A stretch of 64,000 nt of DNA from a virus: positions 1 to 64,000 of the IMG/VR virus record IMGVR_UViG_3300009093_000003; one strand, written 5' to 3'. The translations under genes and the position numbers were made by a program. The notes below the pieces were generated by a model, which searched no databases, was not told the DNA's origin, and worked only from the letters and a program-made list of their open reading frames with translations. Shown piece by piece: positions 14,549 through 22,400 of the stretch. Positions within the stretch are counted from its first letter, which is position 1. Each line of letters begins with the position of its first letter.

Positions 14549-14868
14549 GATACTTTTTTATCACCGTGGGAGTAATAATAGGATTATTGCTTCTCGACTT
14601 CTTAGGAAATTACTATGGCCTTTTTACCTACGGATTTTTTGCCCCTAAAATGGAAAACGTGCGTCGCAAAACTTTTGAAAACACCCAAAGCTACGTACAG
14701 GGCAAAATACAGGATTTAAGCAACTATAAGTTGCAGTCGGACACAACTAAAGACCCCGACAAAAAAGCGGCTATACGGGCTGTAATTCGCTCCCAGTTCG
14801 CCAACTTCGATATCAATCAATGCCCGGACGGATTGAAAGATTTTTTACAGGCGCAACGTGGATATTAA
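14545..14868 (+). CDS. Membrane-anchored protein, 107 aa
   Basis: One N-terminal transmembrane helix (FFITVGVIIGLLLLDFLG) and a soluble helical domain (RRKTFENTQSYVQGKIQDL...). It is translationally coupled to the lipoprotein upstream. A pair of lipoprotein and inner-membrane protein recalls two-component spanins, but the gene order, sizes and domain type do not prove that. Confidence 0.65.
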   Translation: MRYFFITVGVIIGLLLLDFLGNYYGLFTYGFFAPKMENVRRKTFENTQSYVQGKIQDLSNYKLQSDTTKDPDKKAAIRAVIRSQFANFDINQCPDGLKDFLQAQRGY

Positions 14869-14911
14869 TTATCTTTGCTATTATTTCACCTCTATTAAAA
14901 ATCAAAAACAC

Positions 14912-15478
14912 ATGAGCTTTTTTCAAAATTTACACTACTTTTTCACCAACATCGGAACAAAGGTTTCCAACTGGTTTCAAAAAGAACAGCCTGTAGTGCA
15001 GAAAGCCTACAGCGATGCAAACAACGTTGTCAATATCGTTAAGTCACTTTTGGGATCCGCAACCGGGCAAACGGTGCAATTGATTATCGAGGCATTAGCC
15101 CCCGGCGCGTCTGTACCAGTTTTTACCGCTCTCAACACGTTTTTTAATGCCTGGGGTATTGTGAGTGCCGAAGCGAATAAGCCTGCCGCAGAAATCGCCG
15201 CAGAGGGCTTTAATAAGATAGCCTCAATGACAGGGGATAACAAAACGGTAACATTGCATAGCGTTACTGCCGTGTTAGGACACGCACTGCAAAGCCACGG
15301 TGGCGGTGATGCTACGTTGCAGCAGGCGCTAACTGCGATAGGCCTCGTTCACAATCCAAACATTCTTGACGGACCCGTAACTATTACCACACCTGTAGTA
15401 GATCAATCGCAACAGGCAACAAACTTTGTACAATCAGGAAGCGGTGAAGCCCCCGAAGAACAAAACCCACCAAGCTGA
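14912..15478 (+). CDS. Hypothetical protein, 188 aa
   Basis: ATG 14912 is preferred to 14858, which overlaps the previous gene. The protein has an amphipathic N-terminus (FFQNLHYFFTNIGTKV), an Ala/Val-rich centre (QTVQLIIEALAPGASVPVF) and a Gly/Gln/Pro-rich tail. It could associate with membranes, but no true transmembrane helix is obvious. No family recognised. Confidence 0.6.
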   Translation: MSFFQNLHYFFTNIGTKVSNWFQKEQPVVQKAYSDANNVVNIVKSLLGSATGQTVQLIIEALAPGASVPVFTALNTFFNAWGIVSAEANKPAAEIAAEGFNKIASMTGDNKTVTLHSVTAVLGHALQSHGGGDATLQQALTAIGLVHNPNILDGPVTITTPVVDQSQQATNFVQSGSGEAPEEQNPPS

Positions 15479-15557
15479 ATACGCCGGTGGTGGAATTACT
15501 TTAAAAACTAAAATAAAGTCTTATATTTAACATTTTAATTAATTAAAAACAAAAATC

Positions 15558-15902
15558 ATGTTCAACATCTTCAAAACACATTTCCGAACGCTATTAGCAG
15601 TTCTTTTAGCCTTTGTGATTTTTTCAACAACAACTTTCCAAGTATCAGCAAAACAGCATTATGGCCGCGCCTATCACGCGCCCACGGTCAAGGCCGTAAA
15701 AATAATTGCTTTTAGCATCAATGATACCCATTACGTTTATGTAGCCAGCCTGCCGGCCGAAGTGCCAACAATTTTGAGGATACCCGCGCCGCCCGTTAGC
15801 TATGGCCTGTATGTAAAAAATGAAGCGAAACCTGATAACCTGAATTACCAGCCGATAAAGTGGCGAAGTTTAGGTTTGATCGATGCGCAGAGAAATATTT
15901 AG
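15558..15902 (+). CDS. Secreted protein, 114 aa
   Basis: Signal peptide: basic start, then LLAVLLAFVIFSTTTFQVSA with a likely cleavage at VSA-K. The mature part is small and beta-like with many prolines. It is the last gene of the plus-strand run, followed by a strong terminator. Function unknown. Confidence 0.65.
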   Translation: MFNIFKTHFRTLLAVLLAFVIFSTTTFQVSAKQHYGRAYHAPTVKAVKIIAFSINDTHYVYVASLPAEVPTILRIPAPPVSYGLYVKNEAKPDNLNYQPIKWRSLGLIDAQRNI

Positions 15903-15924
15903 CCAATAATGGCATTTTAAAGGA

Positions 15925-15957
15925 AAGCCTGGTAGCGAAAGTTGCCGGGCTTTTTTT
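15925..15957 (+). terminator. Strong rho-independent terminator ending the plus-strand early run
   Basis: AAGCCTGGTAGC, loop GAAA, GTTGCCGGGCTT (with wobble pairs) followed by seven T. It closes the plus-strand block that starts at the left edge. Confidence 0.9.
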
Positions 15958-16019
15958 ATGGCTTATTAGCGTAATACCAAACGATCACATTAAGAAGTAA
16001 GTTTCACGGCGGCAATCAT

Positions 16020-16103
16020 TCATCTAACAAAGTTAAGGATAAAAACAACGCTAATACCAATGATGATTAAAGCCCTGCAAAAATAAGCAAAGTAGTCTTT
16101 CAT
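16020..16103 (-). CDS. Possible 27-aa membrane peptide
   Basis: On the minus strand MKDYFAYFCRALIIIGISVV plus seven residues, one hydrophobic helix. It lies just downstream of a minus-strand terminator (16140-16167), which counts against it. It is listed because tiny membrane proteins recur in this genome. The rest of 15958-16311 shows no other gene. Confidence 0.25.
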   Translation of the reverse strand: MKDYFAYFCRALIIIGISVVFILNFVR

Positions 16104-16139
16104 GCTTGCTTTTTACGGGGGTTGGTTAGGTAGAGTTAC

Positions 16140-16167
16140 AAAAAAGCCCCGGAACATTTACCGGGGC
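16140..16167 (-). terminator. Minus-strand rho-independent terminator
   Basis: In minus orientation: GCCCCGG, eight-base loop, CCGGGGC, then six T. It lies about 145 bases downstream of the tRNA and probably ends its transcript. Confidence 0.85.
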
Positions 16168-16311
16168 CATCATCTGATCAAATGGAGTTACTGCTACTAA
16201 TACATTTCAAGTATCGTTTCCTATCGGCCTATTGGTAGAGAAACGACAAACCTACCAAAGCACATAATCACTAAATAAAATGTACCATAACCCCTGCGTT
16301 GGGTTGTGTTG

Positions 16312-16384
16312 TAGCGCGAGCCGGATTCGAACCGGCGACCTACGGGTTATGAGCCCATCGAGCTGACCGCTGCTCTATCGCACA
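16312..16384 (-). tRNA. tRNA-Met (CAU), initiator type
   Basis: A complete 73-nt cloverleaf: acceptor TGTGCGA/TCGCGCT, D-arm GAGC/GCTC, anticodon arm GGG-CTCATAA-CCC, T-arm GCCGG-TTCGAAT-CCGGC and discriminator A. Initiator traits are the unpaired first position (T1 opposite T72), A11-T24 in the D-stem, and three consecutive G-C pairs under the anticodon loop. CCA is not encoded. A promoter-like TTTG (16447-16450), 20 bases, CAGATTTG (16419-16426) precedes it on the minus strand, and the terminator at 16140-16167 follows. Confidence 0.9.
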
Positions 16385-16418
16385 ATATTGTAATAAATAA
16401 CTCAACTACTTGATACTG

Positions 16419-16450
16419 CAAATCTGCAAAATAATTCTCATATATGCAAA
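16419..16450 (-). promoter_or_regulatory. Promoter candidate for the tRNA
   Basis: Minus strand TTTG at 16450-16447, 20-base spacer, CAGATTTG at 16426-16419, a seven-of-eight match to TAnnTTTG. The transcript would begin about 25-30 bases before the tRNA. Confidence 0.45.
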
Positions 16451-16477
16451 AAAGCCTCAACTTTCATCAAGGCTTTT
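16448..16477 (-). terminator. Terminator after the DUF3307-like gene
   Basis: Minus orientation: AAGCCTTGATG...TTGAGGCTT hairpin followed by six T, about 30 bases after the stop of the gene at 16506-16844. It overlaps the upstream element of the tRNA promoter. Confidence 0.7.
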
Positions 16478-16505
16478 ATTAACCGCATAAGGAAATCTGA
16501 CTAAC

Positions 16506-16844
16506 CTAATTGGTTAATATTATATAATTACATGCTAAATGAAATGTCATGTCAACCATAAATATCAAATATGTATATAACCAAAAATCGCGTTGCATTT
16601 TTGCCCCAACTTTAAAAAAGTTTGTCCAAAGTCTTGCAATACTAAATTTATCAATAATAAAGTGTGTTGAAAAAATCAATAACATTTGTGATAAATTGCT
16701 ATATGTGGCAAAAAATAGTGAGTAGACTAAACAATGAACAAAACACGCAAACCATCCTTTTGCAGTATATTGATTTTTGTTAATAGCCATCCAATCATTT
16801 TGAAAAACAAAGTCGCCAAATAAATGTGAAATAAATTGTATCAT
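16506..16844 (-). CDS. DUF3307-like membrane protein
   Basis: 112 aa with three to four hydrophobic helices. Features fit DUF3307 (PF11750): HLFGDFVFQNDWMAINK near the N-terminus, HCLVYSLFFA, FSTHFIIDKFSIARLW, and DMTFHLACNYIIL at the C-terminus, with conserved His and Asp in membrane segments. The family is common in phages and bacteria with no known function. A TAATTTTG box (16893-16886, minus strand) about 40 bases upstream may be its -7 element. It is followed by its own terminator. Confidence 0.8.
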   Translation of the reverse strand: MIQFISHLFGDFVFQNDWMAINKNQYTAKGWFACFVHCLVYSLFFATYSNLSQMLLIFSTHFIIDKFSIARLWTNFFKVGAKMQRDFWLYTYLIFMVDMTFHLACNYIILTN

Positions 16845-16933
16845 TTTGTCAGATTTTTACGCCGCCAATGAATTTTAACGGCAATCAAAATTAACAAAAA
16901 TTGGTGAATAAACCATGTTGAACTTTTCGAATA

Positions 16934-17018
16934 ATTGATTTAAAAAGCCATATTTATGTTCCAAATGATTGCCTTTCGACACAATGTTTGTACTGATAAA
17001 TTGGCTTTTTAAATCAAT
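16934..17018. repeat. Perfect 17-bp inverted repeat, 51-base loop
   Basis: ATTGATTTAAAAAGCCA at 16934-16950 and its exact reverse complement at 17002-17018; six more pairs follow inward after a one-base bulge. It lies between two minus-strand genes (stop at 17026, start at 16844). It has no G/C-rich stem or terminal T tract typical of a terminator. Confidence 0.8.
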
Positions 17019-17025
17019 CAATGTT

Positions 17026-17184
17026 TTAATTTATTGAAATTATTCTTATCCGATCAGAATTTGATTTTATCTTAGCCATTTCTGCCGCCGAAATCTTTTT
17101 TGTTTCAGCTTCCTTCATAAGCTGAGTGAAATTAACAGCATCATTACCTGTCAAGATCGGTGTTTCTTTAATTGGCTTTGCCAT
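17026..17184 (-). CDS. Small MAKPIKETP-type protein, 52 aa (antitoxin-like)
   Basis: The minus frame starts MAKPIKETPILTGNDAVNFT and ends TAA at 17026. From memory, short proteins starting M(A/G)KPIKETPVLxGxDAxxF are widespread in Bacteroidota, often near toxin-like or transferase genes, and look like antitoxins; no function is established. A TACATTTG box on the minus strand (17224-17217) lies about 35 bases upstream and overlaps the promoter of the divergent nuclease-like gene, so the two genes are probably co-regulated. Confidence 0.65.
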   Translation of the reverse strand: MAKPIKETPILTGNDAVNFTQLMKEAETKKISAAEMAKIKSNSDRIRIISIN

Positions 17185-17195
17185 AATTGTTTTTT

Positions 17196-17242
17196 GAGCA
17201 TGAGATGCTCTCTTTGCAAATGTAAAAATTTTCGTAGATTTG
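17196..17242 (+). promoter_or_regulatory. Divergent promoter region with palindromic operator candidate
   Basis: Plus strand: TTTG 17213-17216, 18 bases, TAGATTTG 17235-17242, a full Bacteroidota promoter for the gene at 17266. On the minus strand TACATTTG (17224-17217) serves the gene at 17184. A perfect palindrome GAGCAT-GAG-ATGCTC (17196-17210) sits beside both and could be an operator. Confidence 0.7.
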
Positions 17243-17265
17243 GGGAATTAATTACCACGAAAAAA

Positions 17266-17898
17266 ATGAAGTTTACCGAAGCACAATTAGCCACGCATTT
17301 TATTAATACGTACCTCTCTGATTTTGATGTTTATAAAGAAGTCCCATGCGCAGGCATAGTAGATATTTTTGCTGTTAAAAGAAATATTTATACATCCTTC
17401 GAGGCTAAAACTTCCTTTAGTTTTGATGTAATAGAGCAGGCAGTAAAGAATAAATCTTACTCGCATTATTCTTATGTTTTGATCCCTCACACTAAAAAAA
17501 AGTCTTTTGCTTATGAAATATGCAGAGAATATGGAATAGGCATAATAACAGTATTTTGCATGAATGATGGTAGAATGGGAAACCCAATAGAATATTTAAA
17601 ACCACGTTTAAACAGGAATATAAGAAAGCCAAAATTAGCTGATTGGATGAAGTTAAACATTGCCGGTGTCCAATCGGGACGGATAACAACATTTTCGAAT
17701 ACAGTTTCAGAGATAACAGCTTTTTTAAAAAGGCAGCGCAATCAGAGGGCTATAGTAAAAGATGTTTTTACAGGTGTTTCCCATCATTACGGATCACTAA
17801 CATCCGCAACCACTTGTATAATGAATATGTGTAGAAAGGGAGTTATAAAAGATTTTTACTTTGAAAAAGGATACATGATATTAACCGCTCATCCTTAA
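17266..17898 (+). CDS. PD-(D/E)XK nuclease-like protein with C-terminal winged-helix-like region
   Basis: ATG 17266 is chosen over 17194, since the promoter lies between them. N-terminal TEAQLATHFINTYL, a strand with the acidic residue in GIVDIFAV, then SFEAKTSFSFDVIEQA and a later strand SYVLIPH fit the D...ExK core of PD-(D/E)XK nucleases (MmcB- or RecB-like). The C-terminal 80 residues (AIVKDVFTGVSHHYGSL...MNMCRKGVIKDFYFEKGYMIL) look like a winged helix. The role could be DNA repair, restriction or exclusion of other phages. It is followed by its own terminator. Confidence 0.65.
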   Translation: MKFTEAQLATHFINTYLSDFDVYKEVPCAGIVDIFAVKRNIYTSFEAKTSFSFDVIEQAVKNKSYSHYSYVLIPHTKKKSFAYEICREYGIGIITVFCMNDGRMGNPIEYLKPRLNRNIRKPKLADWMKLNIAGVQSGRITTFSNTVSEITAFLKRQRNQRAIVKDVFTGVSHHYGSLTSATTCIMNMCRKGVIKDFYFEKGYMILTAHP

Positions 17899-17927
17899 TG
17901 TGGTAATTAATTATTGACGGTTGATAG

Positions 17928-17950
17928 CCCCGGCAAGTCCGGGGTTTTTT
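17928..17950 (+). terminator. Terminator of the nuclease-like gene
   Basis: CCCCGG, five-base loop CAAGT, CCGGGG, six T, on the plus strand, 30 bases after the stop. Confidence 0.9.
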
Positions 17951-17967
17951 ATTTCAAAAAATTGTTG

Positions 17968-18052
17968 TAGGTTTGAAAACCGAAAGCTCGAACAGGGCCA
18001 GCTTGAAAGAAAGTATAGGGAAAAGCCTTTGCAGTTTGTTAAGGCTTTTTTT
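17968..18052 (+). ncRNA. Possible short RNA: -7 box to terminator
   Basis: TAGGTTTG (17968-17975) matches the -7 consensus; about 70 bases later is a hairpin with seven T (18021-18052). Between them AAGCT...AGCTT can pair and there is no open frame. A matching -33 box is not evident, so the call is weak. Confidence 0.3.
18021..18052. terminator. Bidirectional terminator between opposing blocks
   Basis: AAAAGCCTT (18021-18029) pairs with AAGGCTTTT (18041-18049). Seven T follow on the plus strand and four on the minus strand. It ends the minus-strand late module, whose last stop is at 18051. Confidence 0.8.
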
Positions 18053-18347
18053 ATTTATTGTGCTTTTTAACGTACAAATACAATCTTTCCATTACAAGCA
18101 TCATTGGCAGGTTACAAAGTATCCGCAGTAAAACCGTGTCCCATGTTTGCAGGAAATTGAAATCCCAAAACAGGTAAAAGATTGCTGCTAACCCGTAGCA
18201 CCATATTTTTGAACCAAACAATTCAAGCATTAATAACCGTAGCTTCTCATCTCCCCTCGCCTTTTTAAACTCAATCAAAATAAAGACAGACCTGGTTACG
18301 ATCCACCAAAACAATAACTGGCTTATAATCATTTCTACTGTCATCAT
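18051..18347 (-). CDS. Small multi-pass membrane protein, 98 aa
   Basis: Hydrophobic helices at the N-terminus (IISQLLFWWIVTRSVFILI), middle (IWCYGLAAIFYLFWDF) and C-terminus (LLRILCNLPMMLVM), with a basic tail YVKKHNK. Coupled by ATGA to the gene before it. Position at the very end of the late transcript and neighbouring small membrane proteins suggest a lysis (holin-type) role, as inference. Confidence 0.65.
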   Translation of the reverse strand: MMTVEMIISQLLFWWIVTRSVFILIEFKKARGDEKLRLLMLELFGSKIWCYGLAAIFYLFWDFNFLQTWDTVLLRILCNLPMMLVMERLYLYVKKHNK

Positions 18348-18553
18348 TTTCGATTTTCCAAAAGGGCTTTCAACCCCGATAATATATTGGTGTTTTCCCT
18401 GATGTTGCGATTACTATCATCCATTATCTTTTCGTTGCTCTCCCGCCACTCTTTTCGTTCTGCCCGATGGTCCTTCATAAGTTTTAAAACAAACCACGCA
18501 AGCGCCACTATAACTATTCCGGGGATACCATAGCTGTCAAGGATATTATTCAT
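18344..18553 (-). CDS. Holin-like small membrane protein, 69 aa
   Basis: One N-terminal transmembrane helix (GIPGIVIVALAWFVLKLM) then a charged helical tail (DHRAERKEWRESNEKIMDDS...). This one-helix plus coiled-coil layout is that of BhlA/UviB-like holins and related phage proteins. Coupled at both ends by ATGA overlaps with neighbours. Role by analogy only. Confidence 0.6.
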   Translation of the reverse strand: MNNILDSYGIPGIVIVALAWFVLKLMKDHRAERKEWRESNEKIMDDSNRNIRENTNILSGLKALLENRK

Positions 18554-18789
18554 TTCTTGGCAAGCTGGTTTCTCAGTTCATAAATACTATCCCCCAGCGT
18601 GTCAATCTTTTTTTCAATTGGATCAATACGCTCATTGACAATCTCCTTTAAACGCGCGTCCCGGCTCTCTGAAAAGTATTTGAAAACATAATGGATAGCA
18701 GCATAGCACAAACCAAATATCGTTGCCCAGGGCAACAATTCACCGGCGAAAGAAAACCAATTATTTTGTTGAGGTTCAGGTGCTGCCAT
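18550..18789 (-). CDS. Membrane protein with coiled-coil tail, 79 aa
   Basis: ATG 18789 avoids overlap with the upstream gene; a start at 18819 is possible. One hydrophobic segment (LLPWATIFGLCYAAIHYVF) followed by a coiled coil (RLKEIVNERIDPIEKKIDTL...). Similar in layout to its downstream neighbour, so the two may form a holin-like pair. Confidence 0.6.
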   Translation of the reverse strand: MAAPEPQQNNWFSFAGELLPWATIFGLCYAAIHYVFKYFSESRDARLKEIVNERIDPIEKKIDTLGDSIYELRNQLAKK

Positions 18790-18799
18790 CGTTCTCGTT

Positions 18800-19165
18800 T
18801 TAATCTTGTAAAAATCCATGATTTGTCGCTGCTATCAGTACAAAAATTGTTACTAACATAGTGCCAATATCTACAACCGCCATTAAGTAATAAGGATTAA
18901 GTATTAAAAATCTGTTAACCAATAGTGTTATTACGAAGGTAAAGATAACAACAAAATAGATAACCTGTATTAGTTGCCCCTGCAAGTTTGTATTTCCTCC
19001 AAATCTTTGAAATACATACAGGGCTGATAAAATAAAGGCGTAGTTAAAGGCGCGCCAGTTGCTTTTAGTCAGCTCCTGCATTGGTATGTTCCTTAGCCAG
19101 TAAACAAATACCGTATGGCTTATTAAAAACAATATCAATGCCGCACCGATAAGCCACGTTTTCAT
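18800..19165 (-). CDS. Four-helix membrane protein, 121 aa
   Basis: ATG 19165 is chosen because it forms an ATGA overlap with the upstream gene. Hydrophobic segments: TWLIGAALILFLISHTVFVY, FILSALYVF, VIYFVVIFTFVITLLV and AVVDIGTMLVTIFVLIA. No family recognised. Part of the four-gene membrane cluster 18051-19165. Confidence 0.6.
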   Translation of the reverse strand: MKTWLIGAALILFLISHTVFVYWLRNIPMQELTKSNWRAFNYAFILSALYVFQRFGGNTNLQGQLIQVIYFVVIFTFVITLLVNRFLILNPYYLMAVVDIGTMLVTIFVLIAATNHGFLQD

Positions 19166-19398
19166 GTTTCGGGAACGGCAACACAAACGTTGCCATTGCA
19201 GGCGCAATAATAGTTAGCCAGGCCAACGGCTGGACAGCCGACATGGTCGTGACAATTAGCCGGGGAGCATCCGCCGCCATCTAAAGGCTTAGGTCGCGCT
19301 GTGCCATTCTGATCGGCTTCCATGCAAGCCAATACAAATTCCCTTGTTTCTTCTTCGAGGGATTGTAAATAGGTGAAAATCTGTTTTTGTGTGTTCAT
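19162..19398 (-). CDS. Small Cys-rich protein, 78 aa
   Basis: A helical acidic N-terminus (FTYLQSLEEETREFVLACME) is followed by a Gly/Cys-rich C-terminal half with seven cysteines (CSPANCHDHVGC, CACNGNVC). Without a signal peptide a metal-binding role is more likely than disulfides. It is placed between the tail fibre and holin-like genes. No family recognised. Confidence 0.6.
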   Translation of the reverse strand: MNTQKQIFTYLQSLEEETREFVLACMEADQNGTARPKPLDGGGCSPANCHDHVGCPAVGLANYYCACNGNVCVAVPET

Positions 19399-19409
19399 TG
19401 TTTTATGAT

Positions 19410-22400
19410 TTATAGTTGTGTAATACGCGCCCCCGCATCATATGTAACACTTCCGGCCCCGACTGTCAAATTAGTTTTTACAGTAATAACCGTGCCGTTC
19501 TTTGCCCTTATTGTCACCGGGTTATAATTACTATCCGCAATTGAATTTAACGTTGTGTACGATACTGTTTGAGAAGTATTGTTTTCATCCGTATAAGTTA
19601 CCTGCACCTGGATAACATCGGTTGCGATTGCTGTTACATTTAAATATGCAGAAATGTTAAATGTTGCCGTTGATGACCCTACTGTAAACGTTGTAACGTT
19701 GCCGGCAGTAGTTTGTGCCGTCAGGTCGTTTGACGCTTGCGTTAGTGCTATGGTTGAAGGTGCCGCGGATGCGATAAGTGTTGCTACCTGGCTTGCGGTT
19801 AGTGCTGTCGGAACTGCCGTACTGCCGGTCACATTGCCCAAAATGGTGTTATTCGCCTGTGTTTGTATCTTAGCATAAGTGACAGCATTGCCCCCCAAGT
19901 CGCCGTTAACCACCTGGCTTGAGCTCATAACGTGCGAACTGTTAAAGTGAGCCACGCCAGCGCCCAACGAATTAACCGTAAGCGCATTTATAGCCACTGT
20001 GTTATCATTTAAATCGGGCGTACCAGTACAATAGTAATGTGTGCCATCAGTGCATACAAACGCATATAACTGCCCGTTAGCGGTACGCTGGTTGGCAAGT
20101 GCTAAACCACCGCTAATATTGCCAGTGAAGTTAAATGATGTATTTGCTAACGCGCCCTGTGAAATAGCCGGATCGTTGATTAACACATAAAATATTTGCC
20201 CTGTTTTACCGCCGCTAAAGTTGGCTATAACCGTGGTCGAGCTGTTATTTGTGATAAAGTAATTACCGGCAGAAATAACGGGTGCTGTGCTGTTAACAGT
20301 AAGTGTTGTAGAGGTATTGCCTAAAAATCCGTTACCCTGGCTATAGGCAGGAAGAACTGCGTATTGCTGTACATTCGGCGAAAGTGTCCCGGTGGCGCTT
20401 GCACTTAATCCATTCAGTGTTCCGCTACAAGTGCTTATAACAAGGTTTAGAGGTTTGTTATCGGTGTAAACCGACCACGCCGGTTTGTTAGCAGCTACGG
20501 CTGAATTACTAAACTGGCAGAATTGAAAGTAAGCTGATATACCAACCCCGCTGTAAGAGTTAATATTTACATCTGCATAGGTATTGTCAGTCGTCTCACT
20601 ATTGCCAAAAATGATACAATGCTCAAACATATCCCCACGATTAGCGGTTAGCGTTGTTGTACCGGTAGCAAGCAATATCCCTTCATGCCCATTATAATTG
20701 CTGAAAACCTTTATAAAAGAGTTGCTCGATCCTTCGTCATAAATCCCAACAAGGGTATTCGAGAAGAAGTCACTATTGAAGCAACGTAAAGAGGTGTTGT
20801 TTGTCCATAGGCCATTATTACAGAAAAAGCCACCGCATGTCTCGATATAAGTATCGAGGGCTAAAATATGAAATCCGTCACCGGCGCAATTGTAAGCATA
20901 ATCTGTGTTAAATCGGATGCCGTCTACATTAGGTTGAATTAAAAACCCGTGAGTTTTACCATTTATAACCACAACGTTATCAATGTCTATGCCCGATTGA
21001 ATAACCCCGTTCATGGCGGGACCGCCTGTGCCTACGGTTGGCTGTATAAACTTAATACCCTCACCAGCGGTGGACAAAGCCATATCTATATAAAAGTTCT
21101 TACAATTAGCGTCACTTGGCTGCGTAGCATTGGTCATTGTAGTAAAATCGTAAACTACCGCTGCGGAGCCTAACGAAGATGAGGCGACTAATGTAGATGC
21201 GTTAAAGCCGGAAAAACCTAAAACTGCGTTAACGTTTGCAGTAGGCGAAGTTCCCTCTAATGTTACCCCTTCCAACATCGATATGCTCGAAGATATTTTG
21301 TATCTAACGTTCCGAAGTTTAACAACTCCTATCTTTTTTAAATTGGCTGCCGCGATACAAGCGTTTATTGCCGGGGCATCATCGTGGCTGTTATCTCCTA
21401 ACGCACCGTACCATTCCGGCAACAGGTACGTACCGTCAATAACCCTAAGCCAGTAAAACCCGCCAAATGTGCTGTTAAAAATAATCCCGTTGTCAATTAC
21501 CAACCCAGATGAAGAAACAAGTTTAAATGTTCCTCCTCTATAAACAGTGTCTACCACTATTGTTGTTGCCGGAGAAGTCGTTGCCTGTAATTGTGCAATG
21601 CCTGCTACGTGCGGGACATAAGATGTTGCCACATCAGTACTGTCTGCCAATACCGGATTAAGCCTATATGGGGCTTTTATCGTCATATCAGCCGCTCGGT
21701 TTACCCAAATAGTTCGCCTGTAGGTACTGTTTTTCCAACTTAACCGGTTTAAGCTATCGGGATAAATCTTCAACCTGCCAGTTGTTGATGACGGACTAAT
21801 TGATTGTGAACCGAGATCAATGTACCCCTGTCCACCCTGTCCGGCCGCATAAAAATTAGTAGCATTGAGTGGATTTATAAAATAGAATGGATTGCCAGTA
21901 ACGTTTACTGTGTCTGAATTAAGCCAGTTTACATTCATGGCCAAGAACCCGCTCGGCTGATACCCTGCAATTCCGTTAACACTGGCGGCAAATTGTGCTT
22001 GTGACCCGCCTGTTACATCAGTTAAATAAAGATTGTGCGAGGTAAGCAACCCGTTGAAATTGCCATTTTGAACATTATAGCCGTATACGTTACTTGTCGG
22101 GGTTAAGCTAATCCCGTTATTTGCATTATAAGGAACATACCCTGTTGTTGATAATTTTGCCCACCTCGTATCGCCCTTTGGAAAGAAATTTAAAACCGTC
22201 TGCAATACTGTGCTATCTGCCTTTACAGCACCGCTTGTAGTAATTGTGGTAAAGTTCATGCCATAGCCTGCCGAGACGCTTGTAACACTGCCTGGCGCAC
22301 CGCCTGTAGCAATCAGTTTACCATTTGCATCATAACCCACGCCGCCCACTGGTGTACCGCTGCCAATATTCGGTATCAGCACCTGCCCCCAAACGTAAAG

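Noticed and set aside
14048-14868. Lipoprotein and membrane protein as a definite spanin pair
   Set aside because: They are coupled and envelope-located, but the domain sizes and order differ from known spanins and no endolysin is adjacent, so only a cautious comment is made.
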